Shown here: piece by piece, positions 26,335 through 34,652 of the stretch
Position numbering within the stretch: position 1 is the stretch's first letter
Layout: the number at the start of each line of letters is the position of its first letter
Assembly (NCBI GenBank): GCA_963741505.1
Contig: CAVUIJ010000035.1
Span: forward strand, 62,001-126,000
Length of the DNA stretch: 64,000 bases
Direction of reading: 5' to 3'
From: JAKFWF01 sp963741505
GTDB lineage: Bacteria; Pseudomonadota; Alphaproteobacteria; Rhizobiales; Hyphomicrobiaceae
Translations under genes and position numbers: made by a program
Notes under the pieces: model-generated
Told to the model about the DNA's origin: nothing
The model's database searches: none
Seen by the model: the letters and a program-made list of their open reading frames with translations, nothing else

Positions 26335-26799
26335 TTACGCTTTGTTCGAGGCGCCGGTGTCGGCTGCCGGCCGCGCGGGATCGATCCCGGTCAGGGCAAA
26401 GGTGCCGGTAACGTCGGGGTGCAACTCAACGCTGCGATAGAAGCACGAGCGCGCGCCGGTATGACAGGCGACGCCGCCGCCGCCGAGCCGTGCCCGCACC
26501 AGTAGGACATCCTGGTCACAATCGACGCGAACGTCCGCGACGCAGAGAAGATTTCCGCTTTCTTCCCCCTTGCGCCAGATTTTCTGGCGCGAGCGGGACC
26601 AGAAATGAGCCTGGAGTGTGCGCAACGTCAGTGCCAGTGCCTCGCGGTTCATCCAGGCGAACATCAGCACGGCGCCATCGTCGGCATCAATGACGATCGC
26701 CGGAATCAAGCCTTCGGCGCCGAATTTCGGCGTGAACACCGTGCTGGTTTCGAGTTCCTTGGTCCCTCCGGGCTGAGGAAAATCAGGCTCGATGGTCAT
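26335..26799 (-). CDS. hisI: Phosphoribosyl-AMP cyclohydrolase
   Basis: A 154-residue enzyme for the third step of histidine synthesis, opening the adenine ring of PR-AMP. The signature residues are present: DADDGAVLMFAWMN, HFWSRSRQKIWRKGEESGN, the metal motif DCDQDVLLVR and the zinc Cys in VACHTGARSCFYR. It is the stand-alone HisI form without HisE. The ATG at 26799 matches the conserved length; the longer upstream frame is not needed. Confidence 0.93.
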   Translation of the reverse strand: MTIEPDFPQPGGTKELETSTVFTPKFGAEGLIPAIVIDADDGAVLMFAWMNREALALTLRTLQAHFWSRSRQKIWRKGEESGNLLCVADVRVDCDQDVLLVRARLGGGGVACHTGARSCFYRSVELHPDVTGTFALTGIDPARPAADTGASNKA

Positions 26800-26974
26800 G
26801 GCGCTATCCGTCAAAGTCCGATCATGGGGCTGGCCAAGCAGCCGTTGGTGGCGCCGCCATTGTGCTCTCGAAGTCGGCTGCCAATGCGCTATATAGTGGG
26901 ATGCGTCGCGTCGAATTGGAACCGGCAATCGCACCCGCCCTCGGGCGCGTGCGCTCCTTGTTGCGGATAACCTG

Positions 26975-27439
26975 ATGACCCAGCTCAGTGAACTCTACAA
27001 CTCGAAAATAATCGAGCTGGCCGCCGCGATTGGACACGGCAAGCGTTTAGCTCATCCCGATGCAACGGCGAAGGCGCATTCGAAGCTGTGCGGCTCCACC
27101 ATCGAAGTCGATCTTGTCGTTCGTGACGGCCGGGTCGCGGAGTACGGCCAGACGGTGAAGGCCTGCCTGCTGGGGCAAGCCGCCTCCTCGGTGATGGGAC
27201 GCGAGATAATCGGTTCGAGTCCGCAAGAGCTGAAAGCGGTTGCCGCGCAAATGCGCGATATGCTGAAGGCGGGCGGCCACCCCCCCACCGGGCGCTGGGC
27301 CGACCTTGCCGTGCTCGAGCCGGTGCGGGCGGTCAAGGCGCGGCACGCGTCGACGCTGCTGGTCTTCGACGCGGTCGAGAAAGCGCTGGCCGCGATCGAG
27401 GAGAAGGCGGCGCGCACGCCCGCCGGGGCGACGACATGA
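26975..27439 (+). CDS. Fe-S cluster assembly scaffold, IscU/NifU N-terminal type
   Basis: A 154-residue scaffold-like protein. The cluster-ligand cysteines are seen in KLCGSTIEVDL and VKACLLGQAASS; the usual Asp-Lys-Cys spacing of IscU is altered, as in the alphaproteobacterial subgroup that accompanies yidD. It may hold or transfer Fe-S clusters, but this subgroup is not characterised. Its stop overlaps the yidD start, so the two are coupled. It starts divergently from hisI, 175 bases away. Confidence 0.85.
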   Translation: MTQLSELYNSKIIELAAAIGHGKRLAHPDATAKAHSKLCGSTIEVDLVVRDGRVAEYGQTVKACLLGQAASSVMGREIIGSSPQELKAVAAQMRDMLKAGGHPPTGRWADLAVLEPVRAVKARHASTLLVFDAVEKALAAIEEKAARTPAGATT

Positions 27440-27780
27440 TGCACAATCGCCCGCGAAGGCTTGCCAAGGTGCTCGTCAAGGCGCCGGTGCACGCCTACCG
27501 TTGGACCTTGAAACCGCTGATCGGTCAGGAATGTCGGCACCTGCCGACGTGCTCGGCCTATGCGCTCGAGGCCATCGATCGCAACGGCGCCTGGCGCGGG
27601 ATCTGGCTGGCGATCGCACGCGTCTGCCGCTGCCATCCCTGGGGCACTTCCGGCTTCGATCCGGCGCCCGACATAGCACGCGAGCGCCATCCGTTGCGGC
27701 CATGGCGCTACGGCCGGTGGAAGCTGCCGGTGCCTGAGGCCGAGCCGCAAGCCGACACCGACAAACGGCTAGCGCGGTAG
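27436..27780 (+). CDS. yidD: Membrane protein insertion efficiency factor YidD
   Basis: A 114-residue basic protein of the YidD family, which helps YidC insert inner-membrane proteins. The hallmark Cys-rich stretch is present: GQECRHLPTCSAYALEAI, then CRCHPWGTSGFDP. An amphipathic N-terminal helix likely contacts the membrane. It overlaps the upstream scaffold gene by ATGA and its 3' end overlaps the convergent Sel1-type gene by 12 bases. The C-terminal tail is longer than in enterics. Confidence 0.92.
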   Translation: MMHNRPRRLAKVLVKAPVHAYRWTLKPLIGQECRHLPTCSAYALEAIDRNGAWRGIWLAIARVCRCHPWGTSGFDPAPDIARERHPLRPWRYGRWKLPVPEAEPQADTDKRLAR

Positions 27781-28665
27781 GCGGCTGATCCGCTCGGCGG
27801 CACCCGGTGCGCCGAGGTCCTGGGCGCGCGAATACCATTTGCGCGCGGTTTCCGGATCACCCTTCAAGCCCCTGACCCCGCGGCGGCCGAGCTCGGCCGG
27901 GTCATAGGTCATGCCCATCGCCATCGCCGCTTCCGGCAGGCCGGCTTCGGCGGCGCGCTGATAGAGCATGCGGGCGGCGGCGATATCGCCACCATCGAAC
28001 TCGGCATCGCCGCGGGCGTGCATCTTCAAAGCCCGCTCGCGCTCCTCCGGCCGCATTGCCGGCGGGGCGGGCGCGGCCGGGGCCGCAGGAGCAGTGTTGC
28101 GGGTGATCATCGGTGGAATGGCGCTGACCGCCGGCGACGGCTGCTGCTGGGGCTGCGGCTGCACGGTCTCGTTGCCGAGCGAGGCGCGGCCCGGCAGCCG
28201 CGAGGCCGGCGGTGCAGCTGGCTGCTGCGTGGCGATGTTGCCGATGGTTCCGGCGGTGATTGCCAGCGTGGTGCGCGCCTCGGCCAGGATCGAACCGTCG
28301 ATGGCAAGCAGCGCGAGTTGCAGTTCGGCGCGGCCGGTTGTCGCCAGCGGAATGGTCACTTTCAGATCGGCAAGGCTCGATAGCGGCAAGGCCCAGGTAC
28401 CCGCTGAGACGAAGTGGCCGTCCGAGAATGTCGCCTGCGCCGGCAACCCCTTTATGCGAAGGAACGAGTTGCGCGGCAAAGCCGCCGCCGGCCCGACATG
28501 GATCGGCATCGGCGTCTCCACGGTCGGCTCGACGAGGATGATGGCGGCGATCGTTATTGTCGGCTGGCCGGGGTTCGATTGGGCCGCCGCAACGTTCGCG
28601 AGCAGCAGGGCCGCCAAAATCGGCGCAACGCGCAAGACCGAGTTCAACCTTCGATTTGCTGCCAT
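27769..28665 (-). CDS. Exported Sel1-like repeat protein, hypothetical
   Basis: A 298-residue protein with a signal peptide (APILAALLLANVAAAQS), a beta-rich region of about 120 residues, a Pro/Ala/Gln-rich linker, and a C-terminal pair of Sel1/TPR-like helices (DIAAARMLYQRAAEAGLPEAA, DPETARKWYSRAQDLGAPGA). Its role is unknown; such proteins scaffold envelope complexes. It lies 45 bases after the TAXI receptor gene on the same strand. Confidence 0.75.
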   Translation of the reverse strand: MAANRRLNSVLRVAPILAALLLANVAAAQSNPGQPTITIAAIILVEPTVETPMPIHVGPAAALPRNSFLRIKGLPAQATFSDGHFVSAGTWALPLSSLADLKVTIPLATTGRAELQLALLAIDGSILAEARTTLAITAGTIGNIATQQPAAPPASRLPGRASLGNETVQPQPQQQPSPAVSAIPPMITRNTAPAAPAAPAPPAMRPEERERALKMHARGDAEFDGGDIAAARMLYQRAAEAGLPEAAMAMGMTYDPAELGRRGVRGLKGDPETARKWYSRAQDLGAPGAAERISRLPR

Positions 28666-28710
28666 GTCGATGTCTCCGACGCCTCCAAGCAAGCCAAGAG
28701 CATCAGCCGC

Positions 28711-29928
28711 TTACGGCGCCTTCTGCTTCTTACGCCATTCGAGGAATTGCTGGAATAGACGATCCTGCTCGGCGGCGTCGGCCGGGGCGGCGCGGCTTGC
28801 CTGTGGACCGGCAATCTGCTGATTGCCAGCAGGTGCGGTCGCGCTCGCGGTGGTGACGCTGCGGTCCAGGAACTCCTGGGCGGCCGGGAAGCGCTTCCAG
28901 CCCTTGAGGTTCGCCGCAAGATTGGTCTCTCGCCACTTCACGTGGCGAGGCGGCTTCTGGAATTCGGCGATCTGGGTGAAAAACGCCTGGGTGAATTTCG
29001 CCACCCGGCGATAGCGGTCGGTGTCGCGCGGCCAATTGTAGGCGGCGAGGATCGCGCCAATGGCGATGGTCTCGATTCTCTCGCCCTTCGCAATGGCGTT
29101 GGGGTAGTCCTCATGCTCGAGGACAGCCGGGAAATAGTCGTTCTCCAGCGCTGGCGGGTAGGGCACCGGCAGCAGCTTCATGCCGGGCGCCAGTTCGAGC
29201 TTGGCGAACGATCCGGAGGGCTTGCCGGCGATCAGGATGGTGGCGGCGATCTCGCCGTTCTTGACCTTCAGGAATGCGTCACCCTGGCCCATATTGACCT
29301 CGACCGGCTTGATGCCGAGGCCTTCGAATATCAACCGTGCCGAGAACTGCGTGCCGCTGCCGACGTCGCTGTAGTTCACCTTCTTGCCTTCGAGATCCTT
29401 GATCGTGTTGATGCCGGGGCCGGCAAGGACATGCAACTCCTCATTGTAGAGCTTGGCGACATAGGTCAGTCGATTTTCGATATTGCCACCGAAGTCGTTG
29501 TTCTTCTTCAGATGCGACATCAGGTCGGATTGGGTGATGCCGAGATCGACGCCGCGCAGATGCAGGATGTCCTTGACGTTCTGGTAGGCGCCCTTGCCGA
29601 TCACCGGCAGGATGCGCAGATCGTCGCCATTGTCGAGCACAGCCGACATGTCGTAGGTCAGGAACAGGTAGGTGCCGTTCGGGTTGCCCGAGATGATCGA
29701 CACCGTGTTCTGGTTCAGCCGCTCGGTGAGGTCGGTGTGGGACGGTGAACGCGCGGGTACGGCGCGTGGCACTGGCCGCGGCGCCGGAGCGGCGGCTTTG
29801 GGTTGCGCAGCCTCCGCCGGCTTCGCCGGCGGTTTTGGGGTCGACCAGAACAGCTGGGCATGAGCCTGCGGCAGCTCGAGCAGCAGCGCGGCAAATAGCG
29901 ATGCCAATATGATGATTACGCGTGGCAA
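28711..29928 (-). CDS. TAXI family TRAP transporter solute-binding protein
   Basis: A 405-residue exported receptor. An N-terminal signal segment (ASLFAALLLELPQAHA) precedes a Pro/Ala-rich linker; the binding-protein fold then shows GNPNGTYLFLTYDMSAVL, DLGITQSDLMSHL and GTQFSARLIFEGLG, all characteristic of TAXI receptors. No DctQM-type permease is adjacent, so it may work with a distant permease or as a sensor. TTG 29928 is preferred because GGAGAG lies about eight bases upstream; another TTG at 29943 is in frame. Confidence 0.85.
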   Translation of the reverse strand: MPRVIIILASLFAALLLELPQAHAQLFWSTPKPPAKPAEAAQPKAAAPAPRPVPRAVPARSPSHTDLTERLNQNTVSIISGNPNGTYLFLTYDMSAVLDNGDDLRILPVIGKGAYQNVKDILHLRGVDLGITQSDLMSHLKKNNDFGGNIENRLTYVAKLYNEELHVLAGPGINTIKDLEGKKVNYSDVGSGTQFSARLIFEGLGIKPVEVNMGQGDAFLKVKNGEIAATILIAGKPSGSFAKLELAPGMKLLPVPYPPALENDYFPAVLEHEDYPNAIAKGERIETIAIGAILAAYNWPRDTDRYRRVAKFTQAFFTQIAEFQKPPRHVKWRETNLAANLKGWKRFPAAQEFLDRSVTTASATAPAGNQQIAGPQASRAAPADAAEQDRLFQQFLEWRKKQKAP

Positions 29929-30136
29929 GCTGTCTCTCCCCAAAAGCTACAGGACCGCGCCCGGAATTCCCCATGCCACCGGCATCGGCAGATACACCTG
30001 ACCTGCGCCGGACACCGGTCGGAGCGATCGGATACAAGTCACTGCTATCCCCTCCTTATCAAAATTCGCGCCAATTGTGATCCAGGCATGTTGTCATTGT
30101 GGCACTGCCGCGGCTTTGGACGGAGAGGGATCCGCC

Positions 30137-30175
30137 ATGCGTCACACATTGACAGCCTGGCCGCTGCCCGACTAA
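30137..30175 (+). CDS. Possible thrS leader peptide, 12 residues
   Basis: A 13-codon frame encodes MRHTLTAWPLPD. GGAGAGGG lies seven bases upstream and it sits 69 bases ahead of the thrS start. Two Thr codons in a short leader would suit attenuation by threonyl-tRNA supply, but no anti-terminator pair was found, so this remains tentative. Confidence 0.25.
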   Translation: MRHTLTAWPLPD

Positions 30176-30244
30176 CGAGCGCTCTAGCCAATTCTACGGC
30201 CTTTTACCTGCGTGGTTGGCAGTGAGTGAAAGGAGAAGACGTCC

Positions 30245-32233
30245 ATGTCCGAAATTACCCTGACCATGCCCGATGGCGCTAAACGGACCGTTGCCCGCGG
30301 CGCCAGCGGCCTCGATGTCGCAAAATCGATCTCGCCATCGCTGGCGAAACGCACCGTCGCGATGACGCTCGACAGCGTGCTGTGCGACCTCGCCGACCCA
30401 ATCACCGCCGACGCCAGCATCAAGTTCGTCGCGCGCACCGATCCGGAGGCGCTGGAATTGATCCGTCACGACTGCGCCCACGTACTGGCCGAAGCGGTGC
30501 AGCAGCTGTGGCCCGGCACCCAAGTGACGATTGGCCCGGTGATCGAGAACGGCTTCTTCTACGATTTCGCCAAGGCCGAACCGTTCCATCCCGACGACCT
30601 GGTGAAAATCGAAAAGCGCATGGGCGAGATCATCGCCCGCAATGCGCCATTCACCAAGCAGGTGTGGTCCAGAGACAAGGCCAAGGACTATTTCCGGGCC
30701 AAGGGCGAGTTGTTCAAGGTCGAGCTGATCGACGCGATCCCCGCCGGCGAGGACGTCAAGATGTACGCCCAGGGCGAATGGCAAGACCTGTGCCGTGGTC
30801 CGCACATGACCTCGACGGGGAGCATCGGCCGCGCATTCAAGCTGACCAAATTCGCCGGCGCCTACTGGCGCGGCGATGCCAAGAACGCGCAGTTGCAGCG
30901 GGTCTATGGCACTGCGTTTGCCAAGGAGGAGGAACTCGCTGCCTACCTGAAGCAGATCGAGGAGGCGGAAAAACGCGACCACCGCAAACTGGGCCGGGAA
31001 ATGGACTTGTTCCATTTCCAGGAAGAAGGCCCAGGTGTCGTATTCTGGCACGCCAACGGCTGGACCACCTTCCAGCAGCTGATCGCCTACATGCGCCGCC
31101 GGCTCAGCGATGACTACCAGGAGGTGCAGGGCCCGCAGCTGCTCGACAAGTCGCTGTGGGAGACTTCCGGCCACTGGGGCTGGTACGCAGACAACATGTT
31201 CGCGGTGAAGTCGGCGACCGCGTTCATGAACCCGCAGGACGAGGCGGCCGAGCAGAAGGTGTTCGCGCTGAAGCCGATGAACTGCCCGGGCCACGTGCAG
31301 ATCTTCAAGCATGGTCTCAAGAGCTACCGCGACCTGCCGATGCGGCTCGCCGAGTTCGGCTGTGTCCATCGCTACGAGCCCTCCGGCGCCCTGCATGGCT
31401 TGATGCGAGTGCGCGGCTTCACCCAGGACGACGCCCACATCTTCTGCACCGAGGAGCAACTCGAGGCCGAGTGTCTGAAGATCAACGACCTGATGATGTC
31501 GGTCTACAAGGACTTCGGCTTCGAGGAAGTGGTGGTCAAGCTCGCCACGCGACCCGAGAAGCGGGTCGGCACCGATGCCATGTGGGACCACGCCGAGGCG
31601 ATCCTGAAAAAGGTGCTGGCCAAGATGGCGGCCGAGGACAGCCGCATCAAGACCGGCATCAACGAGGGCGAAGGCACGTTCTACGGGCCGAAGTTCGAAT
31701 ACACCCTGCGCGATGCGATCGGCCGCGAGTGGCAATGCGGCACGACGCAGGTCGATTTCAATCTGCCGGAGCGGTTTGGCGCGTTCTACATTGCCGCCGA
31801 CGGAGCCAAGACCCAGCCGGTGATGGTGCATCGCGCCATCTGCGGTTCGCTCGAGCGGTTCCTCGGCATCGTGCTCGAGAACTGCGCCGGCCATCTGCCG
31901 CTGTGGCTGGCGCCGCGCCAGGTCGTGGTCGCGACCATCGTCTCCGATGCCGACGTCTATGCTGGCAAGGTGCTCAAGAAGCTCAAGGCGGCCGGGCTGC
32001 GCGGCGAGGTCGACCTGCGCAACGAGAAGATCAACTACAAGGTGCGCGAGCACTCGGAAGCCAAGGTGCCGGTGATGCTGGTGGTCGGCCGCCGCGAGGC
32101 GGAAGAAGGCAAGGTCGCCATGCGCCGGCTCGGCAGCAGCGAGAACAAGGTGATGGCCCTCGACGACGCCATTGGCCTGTTGCGGGACGAAGCGGTGCCG
32201 CCCGACAGCAAGCGGCTCGACGCGGCCGGTTGA
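30245..32233 (+). CDS. thrS: Threonyl-tRNA synthetase
   Basis: A 662-residue class II synthetase of full length. Order: TGS domain (1-60), the N2 editing domain with its HDCAHVLAEAVQQLWP motif, then the catalytic core with MNCPGH near 344 (the zinc Cys), RYEPSGALHGLMRVRGFTQ motif 2 near 376 and the GSLERF motif 3, and the C-terminal anticodon-binding domain. It charges tRNA(Thr) and edits Ser-tRNA(Thr). A GAAAGGAG site precedes the ATG at 30245. A perfect palindromic terminator follows. Confidence 0.97.
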   Translation: MSEITLTMPDGAKRTVARGASGLDVAKSISPSLAKRTVAMTLDSVLCDLADPITADASIKFVARTDPEALELIRHDCAHVLAEAVQQLWPGTQVTIGPVIENGFFYDFAKAEPFHPDDLVKIEKRMGEIIARNAPFTKQVWSRDKAKDYFRAKGELFKVELIDAIPAGEDVKMYAQGEWQDLCRGPHMTSTGSIGRAFKLTKFAGAYWRGDAKNAQLQRVYGTAFAKEEELAAYLKQIEEAEKRDHRKLGREMDLFHFQEEGPGVVFWHANGWTTFQQLIAYMRRRLSDDYQEVQGPQLLDKSLWETSGHWGWYADNMFAVKSATAFMNPQDEAAEQKVFALKPMNCPGHVQIFKHGLKSYRDLPMRLAEFGCVHRYEPSGALHGLMRVRGFTQDDAHIFCTEEQLEAECLKINDLMMSVYKDFGFEEVVVKLATRPEKRVGTDAMWDHAEAILKKVLAKMAAEDSRIKTGINEGEGTFYGPKFEYTLRDAIGREWQCGTTQVDFNLPERFGAFYIAADGAKTQPVMVHRAICGSLERFLGIVLENCAGHLPLWLAPRQVVVATIVSDADVYAGKVLKKLKAAGLRGEVDLRNEKINYKVREHSEAKVPVMLVVGRREAEEGKVAMRRLGSSENKVMALDDAIGLLRDEAVPPDSKRLDAAG

Positions 32234-32265
32234 AACATCGAGAAATCGCTGCAATTGTAATGAAA

Positions 32266-32293
32266 AAAGCCGGGACCTCGAGGTCCCGGCTTT
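32266..32293. terminator. Perfect palindrome, bidirectional terminator
   Basis: The 28-base sequence from AAAGCCGGG to CCCGGCTTT is a perfect inverted repeat. A-rich and T-rich ends flank the GC stem, so it can terminate thrS from the left and the small secreted gene from the right. Confidence 0.85.
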
Positions 32294-32314
32294 CTCATTC
32301 TGATTGCACACTGC

Positions 32315-32623
32315 TCAGTCGTGCCAGCGACGCTCGTGGCGGTGCCACCAGCCGTGGCGGCCACCTTCGGAGCGCCAGATCCAGAGCCGTCCCGGGCTCG
32401 CCGGACGACAGGCGATGCGACGGTGGGTTAGGCGGGTATGATAGTGCCAGCCGGCCGGCCCGCGCTCGCAAACCCGATGCGTGCCGTGGATCTGCTGCAC
32501 GAGGCCCGAGTTGGCGGTATTGCCGCCAGCCGCGATGCCGCCGAGTGGAGCCGCGCTCGCAGCCGACGCGGCGAACAAGCCCGACGCCAAGAGCCCGGCG
32601 GCGGCGATAACTGACATTTTCAT
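32315..32623 (-). CDS. Small secreted His/Trp/Arg-rich hypothetical protein
   Basis: A 102-residue protein with a clear signal peptide (AAGLLASGLFAASAASA). The mature part has GNTANSGLVQQI, two Cys (VCERGP, IACRP) and a His/Arg/Trp-rich tail (GWWHRHERRWHD). Similar small secreted proteins are common in Hyphomicrobiales and none has a known role. A FNR/FixK-type box lies about 150 bases upstream on this strand. Confidence 0.75.
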   Translation of the reverse strand: MKMSVIAAAGLLASGLFAASAASAAPLGGIAAGGNTANSGLVQQIHGTHRVCERGPAGWHYHTRLTHRRIACRPASPGRLWIWRSEGGRHGWWHRHERRWHD

Positions 32624-32773
32624 GCGGTGTCCTTCCTAGAGGTTGAACGATCTTGAGCGGATTGTCGGCGTGACCCAGACCCAGCCAAAACGAAACAGGT
32701 GTACGAAACCCGTTGCGGTCACATCGTCTCCGACGCGCCCTCATTGTCGCACCATGGAACGGCGTCGAAGCCT

Positions 32774-32787
32774 TTGATCGGTATCAA
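32774..32787. promoter_or_regulatory. FNR/FixK-type box TTGAT-N4-ATCAA
   Basis: TTGAT-CGGT-ATCAA is a perfect FNR/Anr/FixK dyad. It lies between the end of queF and the small secreted gene that starts at 32623 on the minus strand. Centred near 32780, it would suit activation of a promoter starting close to 32740. The target is inferred from position only. Confidence 0.55.
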
Positions 32788-32810
32788 TCGAGGCGATGCC
32801 GGCGGTGGCC

Positions 32811-33272
32811 TCAGCCCCGTCCGCGATAGGGCGCGACGCCTTGGTCAGGCAGCCATATCCCGGCCGGCAGGTCGCCGGTCTGCCAAAACACGTCGATCGG
32901 GATGCCGCCGCGCGGATACCAGTAGCCGCCGATGCGCAGGAATACCGGTTCCAGCAACCCGGCCAGACGCTTGCCGATCGCCACGGTGCAGTCCTCGTGG
33001 AAGGCGCCGTGATTGCGGAATGACGCGAGGTAGAGCTTCAAGCTCTTGCTCTCGACCAGCCACTCAGCCGGCACGTAGTCGATGACGATATGGGCGAAGT
33101 CGGGCTGGCCGGTCACCGGGCATAGCGAGGTGAACTCCGGCGCCGTGAAGCGGGCGACATAATGGGTGTCGGGATGCGGGTTCGGCACCCGGTCGAGGAC
33201 GGCTTCGGCCGGGTTCGCCGGCAGTGCCGACTGTTGGCCAAGGTGCTGCACATCCATGGCAGACTTCGACAT
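32811..33272 (-). CDS. queF: NADPH-dependent 7-cyano-7-deazaguanine (preQ0) reductase
   Basis: A 153-residue unimodular (type I) QueF that reduces preQ0 to preQ1 in queuosine synthesis. The nucleophilic Cys is in EFTSLCPVTGQPDFAHI, followed by the QueF motif ESKSLKLYLASFRNHGAFHE and the catalytic Glu/His. It lies directly after a VUT-family transporter gene on the same strand (16 bases), a queuosine supply pair. Confidence 0.94.
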   Translation of the reverse strand: MSKSAMDVQHLGQQSALPANPAEAVLDRVPNPHPDTHYVARFTAPEFTSLCPVTGQPDFAHIVIDYVPAEWLVESKSLKLYLASFRNHGAFHEDCTVAIGKRLAGLLEPVFLRIGGYWYPRGGIPIDVFWQTGDLPAGIWLPDQGVAPYRGRG

Positions 33273-33288
33273 GCGAGGATGCTCCCGA

Positions 33289-33849
33289 TCAGGCCGGCGC
33301 CAGGCCGAGGCCGTCGTCGCGCCGGCGCAGCCAGGCGATCAGCGGAACCGACAACAGCACCATCCAGGCTTTGCCGACCACCTGCCCGGCGAGATAGTCG
33401 AGGCTGCCGAAGGCGAGGCTGAGGAATACCACGCTGTCGACCACGAGGCCGACTGCACTGCTGGCAACAACGGCCATGACGAGGCCGCGCCGCTGCAACG
33501 GCGTGTAGACGGCCAAGTCGGCGGCTTCGGACAGCAGGAAGGCCGCGGCCGAGGCCAGCACCAGCGCCGGCGGCGCCAGCAGCGCCGAGATCGCGGTACC
33601 GGCGCCGATCGCGGCCACTGACCAGCCGAGGCCGAGGCGGCGCTGGACGAGATCGCGCAGCACCAGGGCGAGGCCGATCATGGCAACGCCGCTCGGTGCC
33701 ATGAGCCCGGGCGCGACCGGGATCAGGCAGGGGCCGTTCGGCACGCAGGTGGAACCGGCGTGTCCGATCAGCCAGTTGGCGGCGGGGATGCACAGCGCGA
33801 ACGCGGCAAGGAAGGCCAGCCCTTCCGCCGTGCGGCGGTCGAATGTCAT
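33289..33849 (-). CDS. VUT family queuosine-precursor transporter (YhhQ-like)
   Basis: A 186-residue membrane protein with about five hydrophobic helices. The family features are in VAMIGLALVLRDLVQRRLG, FLLSEAADLAVYTPLQRRG and the late helix VVGKAWMVLLSVPLIAWL. YhhQ-like (VUT) transporters import preQ0/preQ1. Proximity to queF supports this substrate. No other queuosine genes are in the window, so the strain may salvage rather than make precursors. Confidence 0.82.
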   Translation of the reverse strand: MTFDRRTAEGLAFLAAFALCIPAANWLIGHAGSTCVPNGPCLIPVAPGLMAPSGVAMIGLALVLRDLVQRRLGLGWSVAAIGAGTAISALLAPPALVLASAAAFLLSEAADLAVYTPLQRRGLVMAVVASSAVGLVVDSVVFLSLAFGSLDYLAGQVVGKAWMVLLSVPLIAWLRRRDDGLGLAPA

Positions 33850-33982
33850 GACGGATCTCCGATTTGTATAGCGCAACGAGATGGCGCGCTGGCCGCAGGG
33901 GCCCGGTTGATGATGGCTGGCTTTAGCGCAACCGGCCGCCTGCGGCAATTCGATAGTGGACGACGTTGCCCGGCCGTCTGCG

Positions 33983-34618
33983 CTAGTTCGTCTTGGCCGC
34001 GGCCTTGCCCCATAGCGCTTCCAGGCGGGCGTCGCGGCCGCAGCCGCGGCGATAGCGCTTGTAATGGTCGGGGTTCTTCAAGTGGAATTTCTGGTGGTAT
34101 TCCTCGGCCTTGGTGAACGGGCCGGCATCAGTGACGTTGACCGCGACCGGCCACGGCAGCTTCTTGCTGGCATCGAGCGCCGCCTTGCTCGCCTCGGCGA
34201 CTGCGCGCTGCTCGGGCGAATGTACGAAGATTTCCGGCCGGTATTGGTCGCCGCGGTCGCAGAACTGGCCGCCCTTGTCGACCGGATCGATGTTCACCCA
34301 GAAGACATCGAGCAATTGCTGATAACTGATCTTCGCCGGGTCGTAGGTGATCTGCACCACTTCGGTGTGACCGGTGCCGCCGCGGCTGACCTGCTCGTAG
34401 GTCGGGTTTTTTGTGGTGCCGCCCATGTAGCCGGAATAGACCGTAAAGACGCCATCGAGCTTCTCGAACGGTGGCTCCATGCACCAGAAGCAGCCGCCCG
34501 CGAGGGTCGCGACAGCGAGCCCGGCGGCGGGCGTGGGCGCGGTCTGTTGCGCCGAGGCGGGAAAGCCCAGGATCAGGGCAGCGACCAGGGCGAGGGCGCG
34601 CAGTATCGGCAACCGCAT
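33983..34618 (-). CDS. msrA: Exported peptide-methionine (S)-S-oxide reductase
   Basis: A 211-residue MsrA carrying an N-terminal signal peptide (ALALVAALILGFPASAQ), so it acts in the periplasm. The catalytic GCFWC (C43, C46) starts the fold, with YSGYMGGTTKNPTY, GGTGHTEVVQITYDP and DQYRPEIFV motifs. It repairs the S-epimer of oxidised methionine. The msrB gene upstream on the same strand handles the R-epimer. Confidence 0.93.
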   Translation of the reverse strand: MRLPILRALALVAALILGFPASAQQTAPTPAAGLAVATLAGGCFWCMEPPFEKLDGVFTVYSGYMGGTTKNPTYEQVSRGGTGHTEVVQITYDPAKISYQQLLDVFWVNIDPVDKGGQFCDRGDQYRPEIFVHSPEQRAVAEASKAALDASKKLPWPVAVNVTDAGPFTKAEEYHQKFHLKNPDHYKRYRRGCGRDARLEALWGKAAAKTN

Positions 34619-34652
34619 GACGTTCTCCAGGGATTACGCGAAAGCTGCGCGA

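Noticed and set aside
30194..32311. A 705-residue open frame on the strand opposite thrS.
   Set aside because: It is the antisense of a strongly conserved synthetase in GC-rich DNA, has no recognisable domain, and is explained by codon bias.
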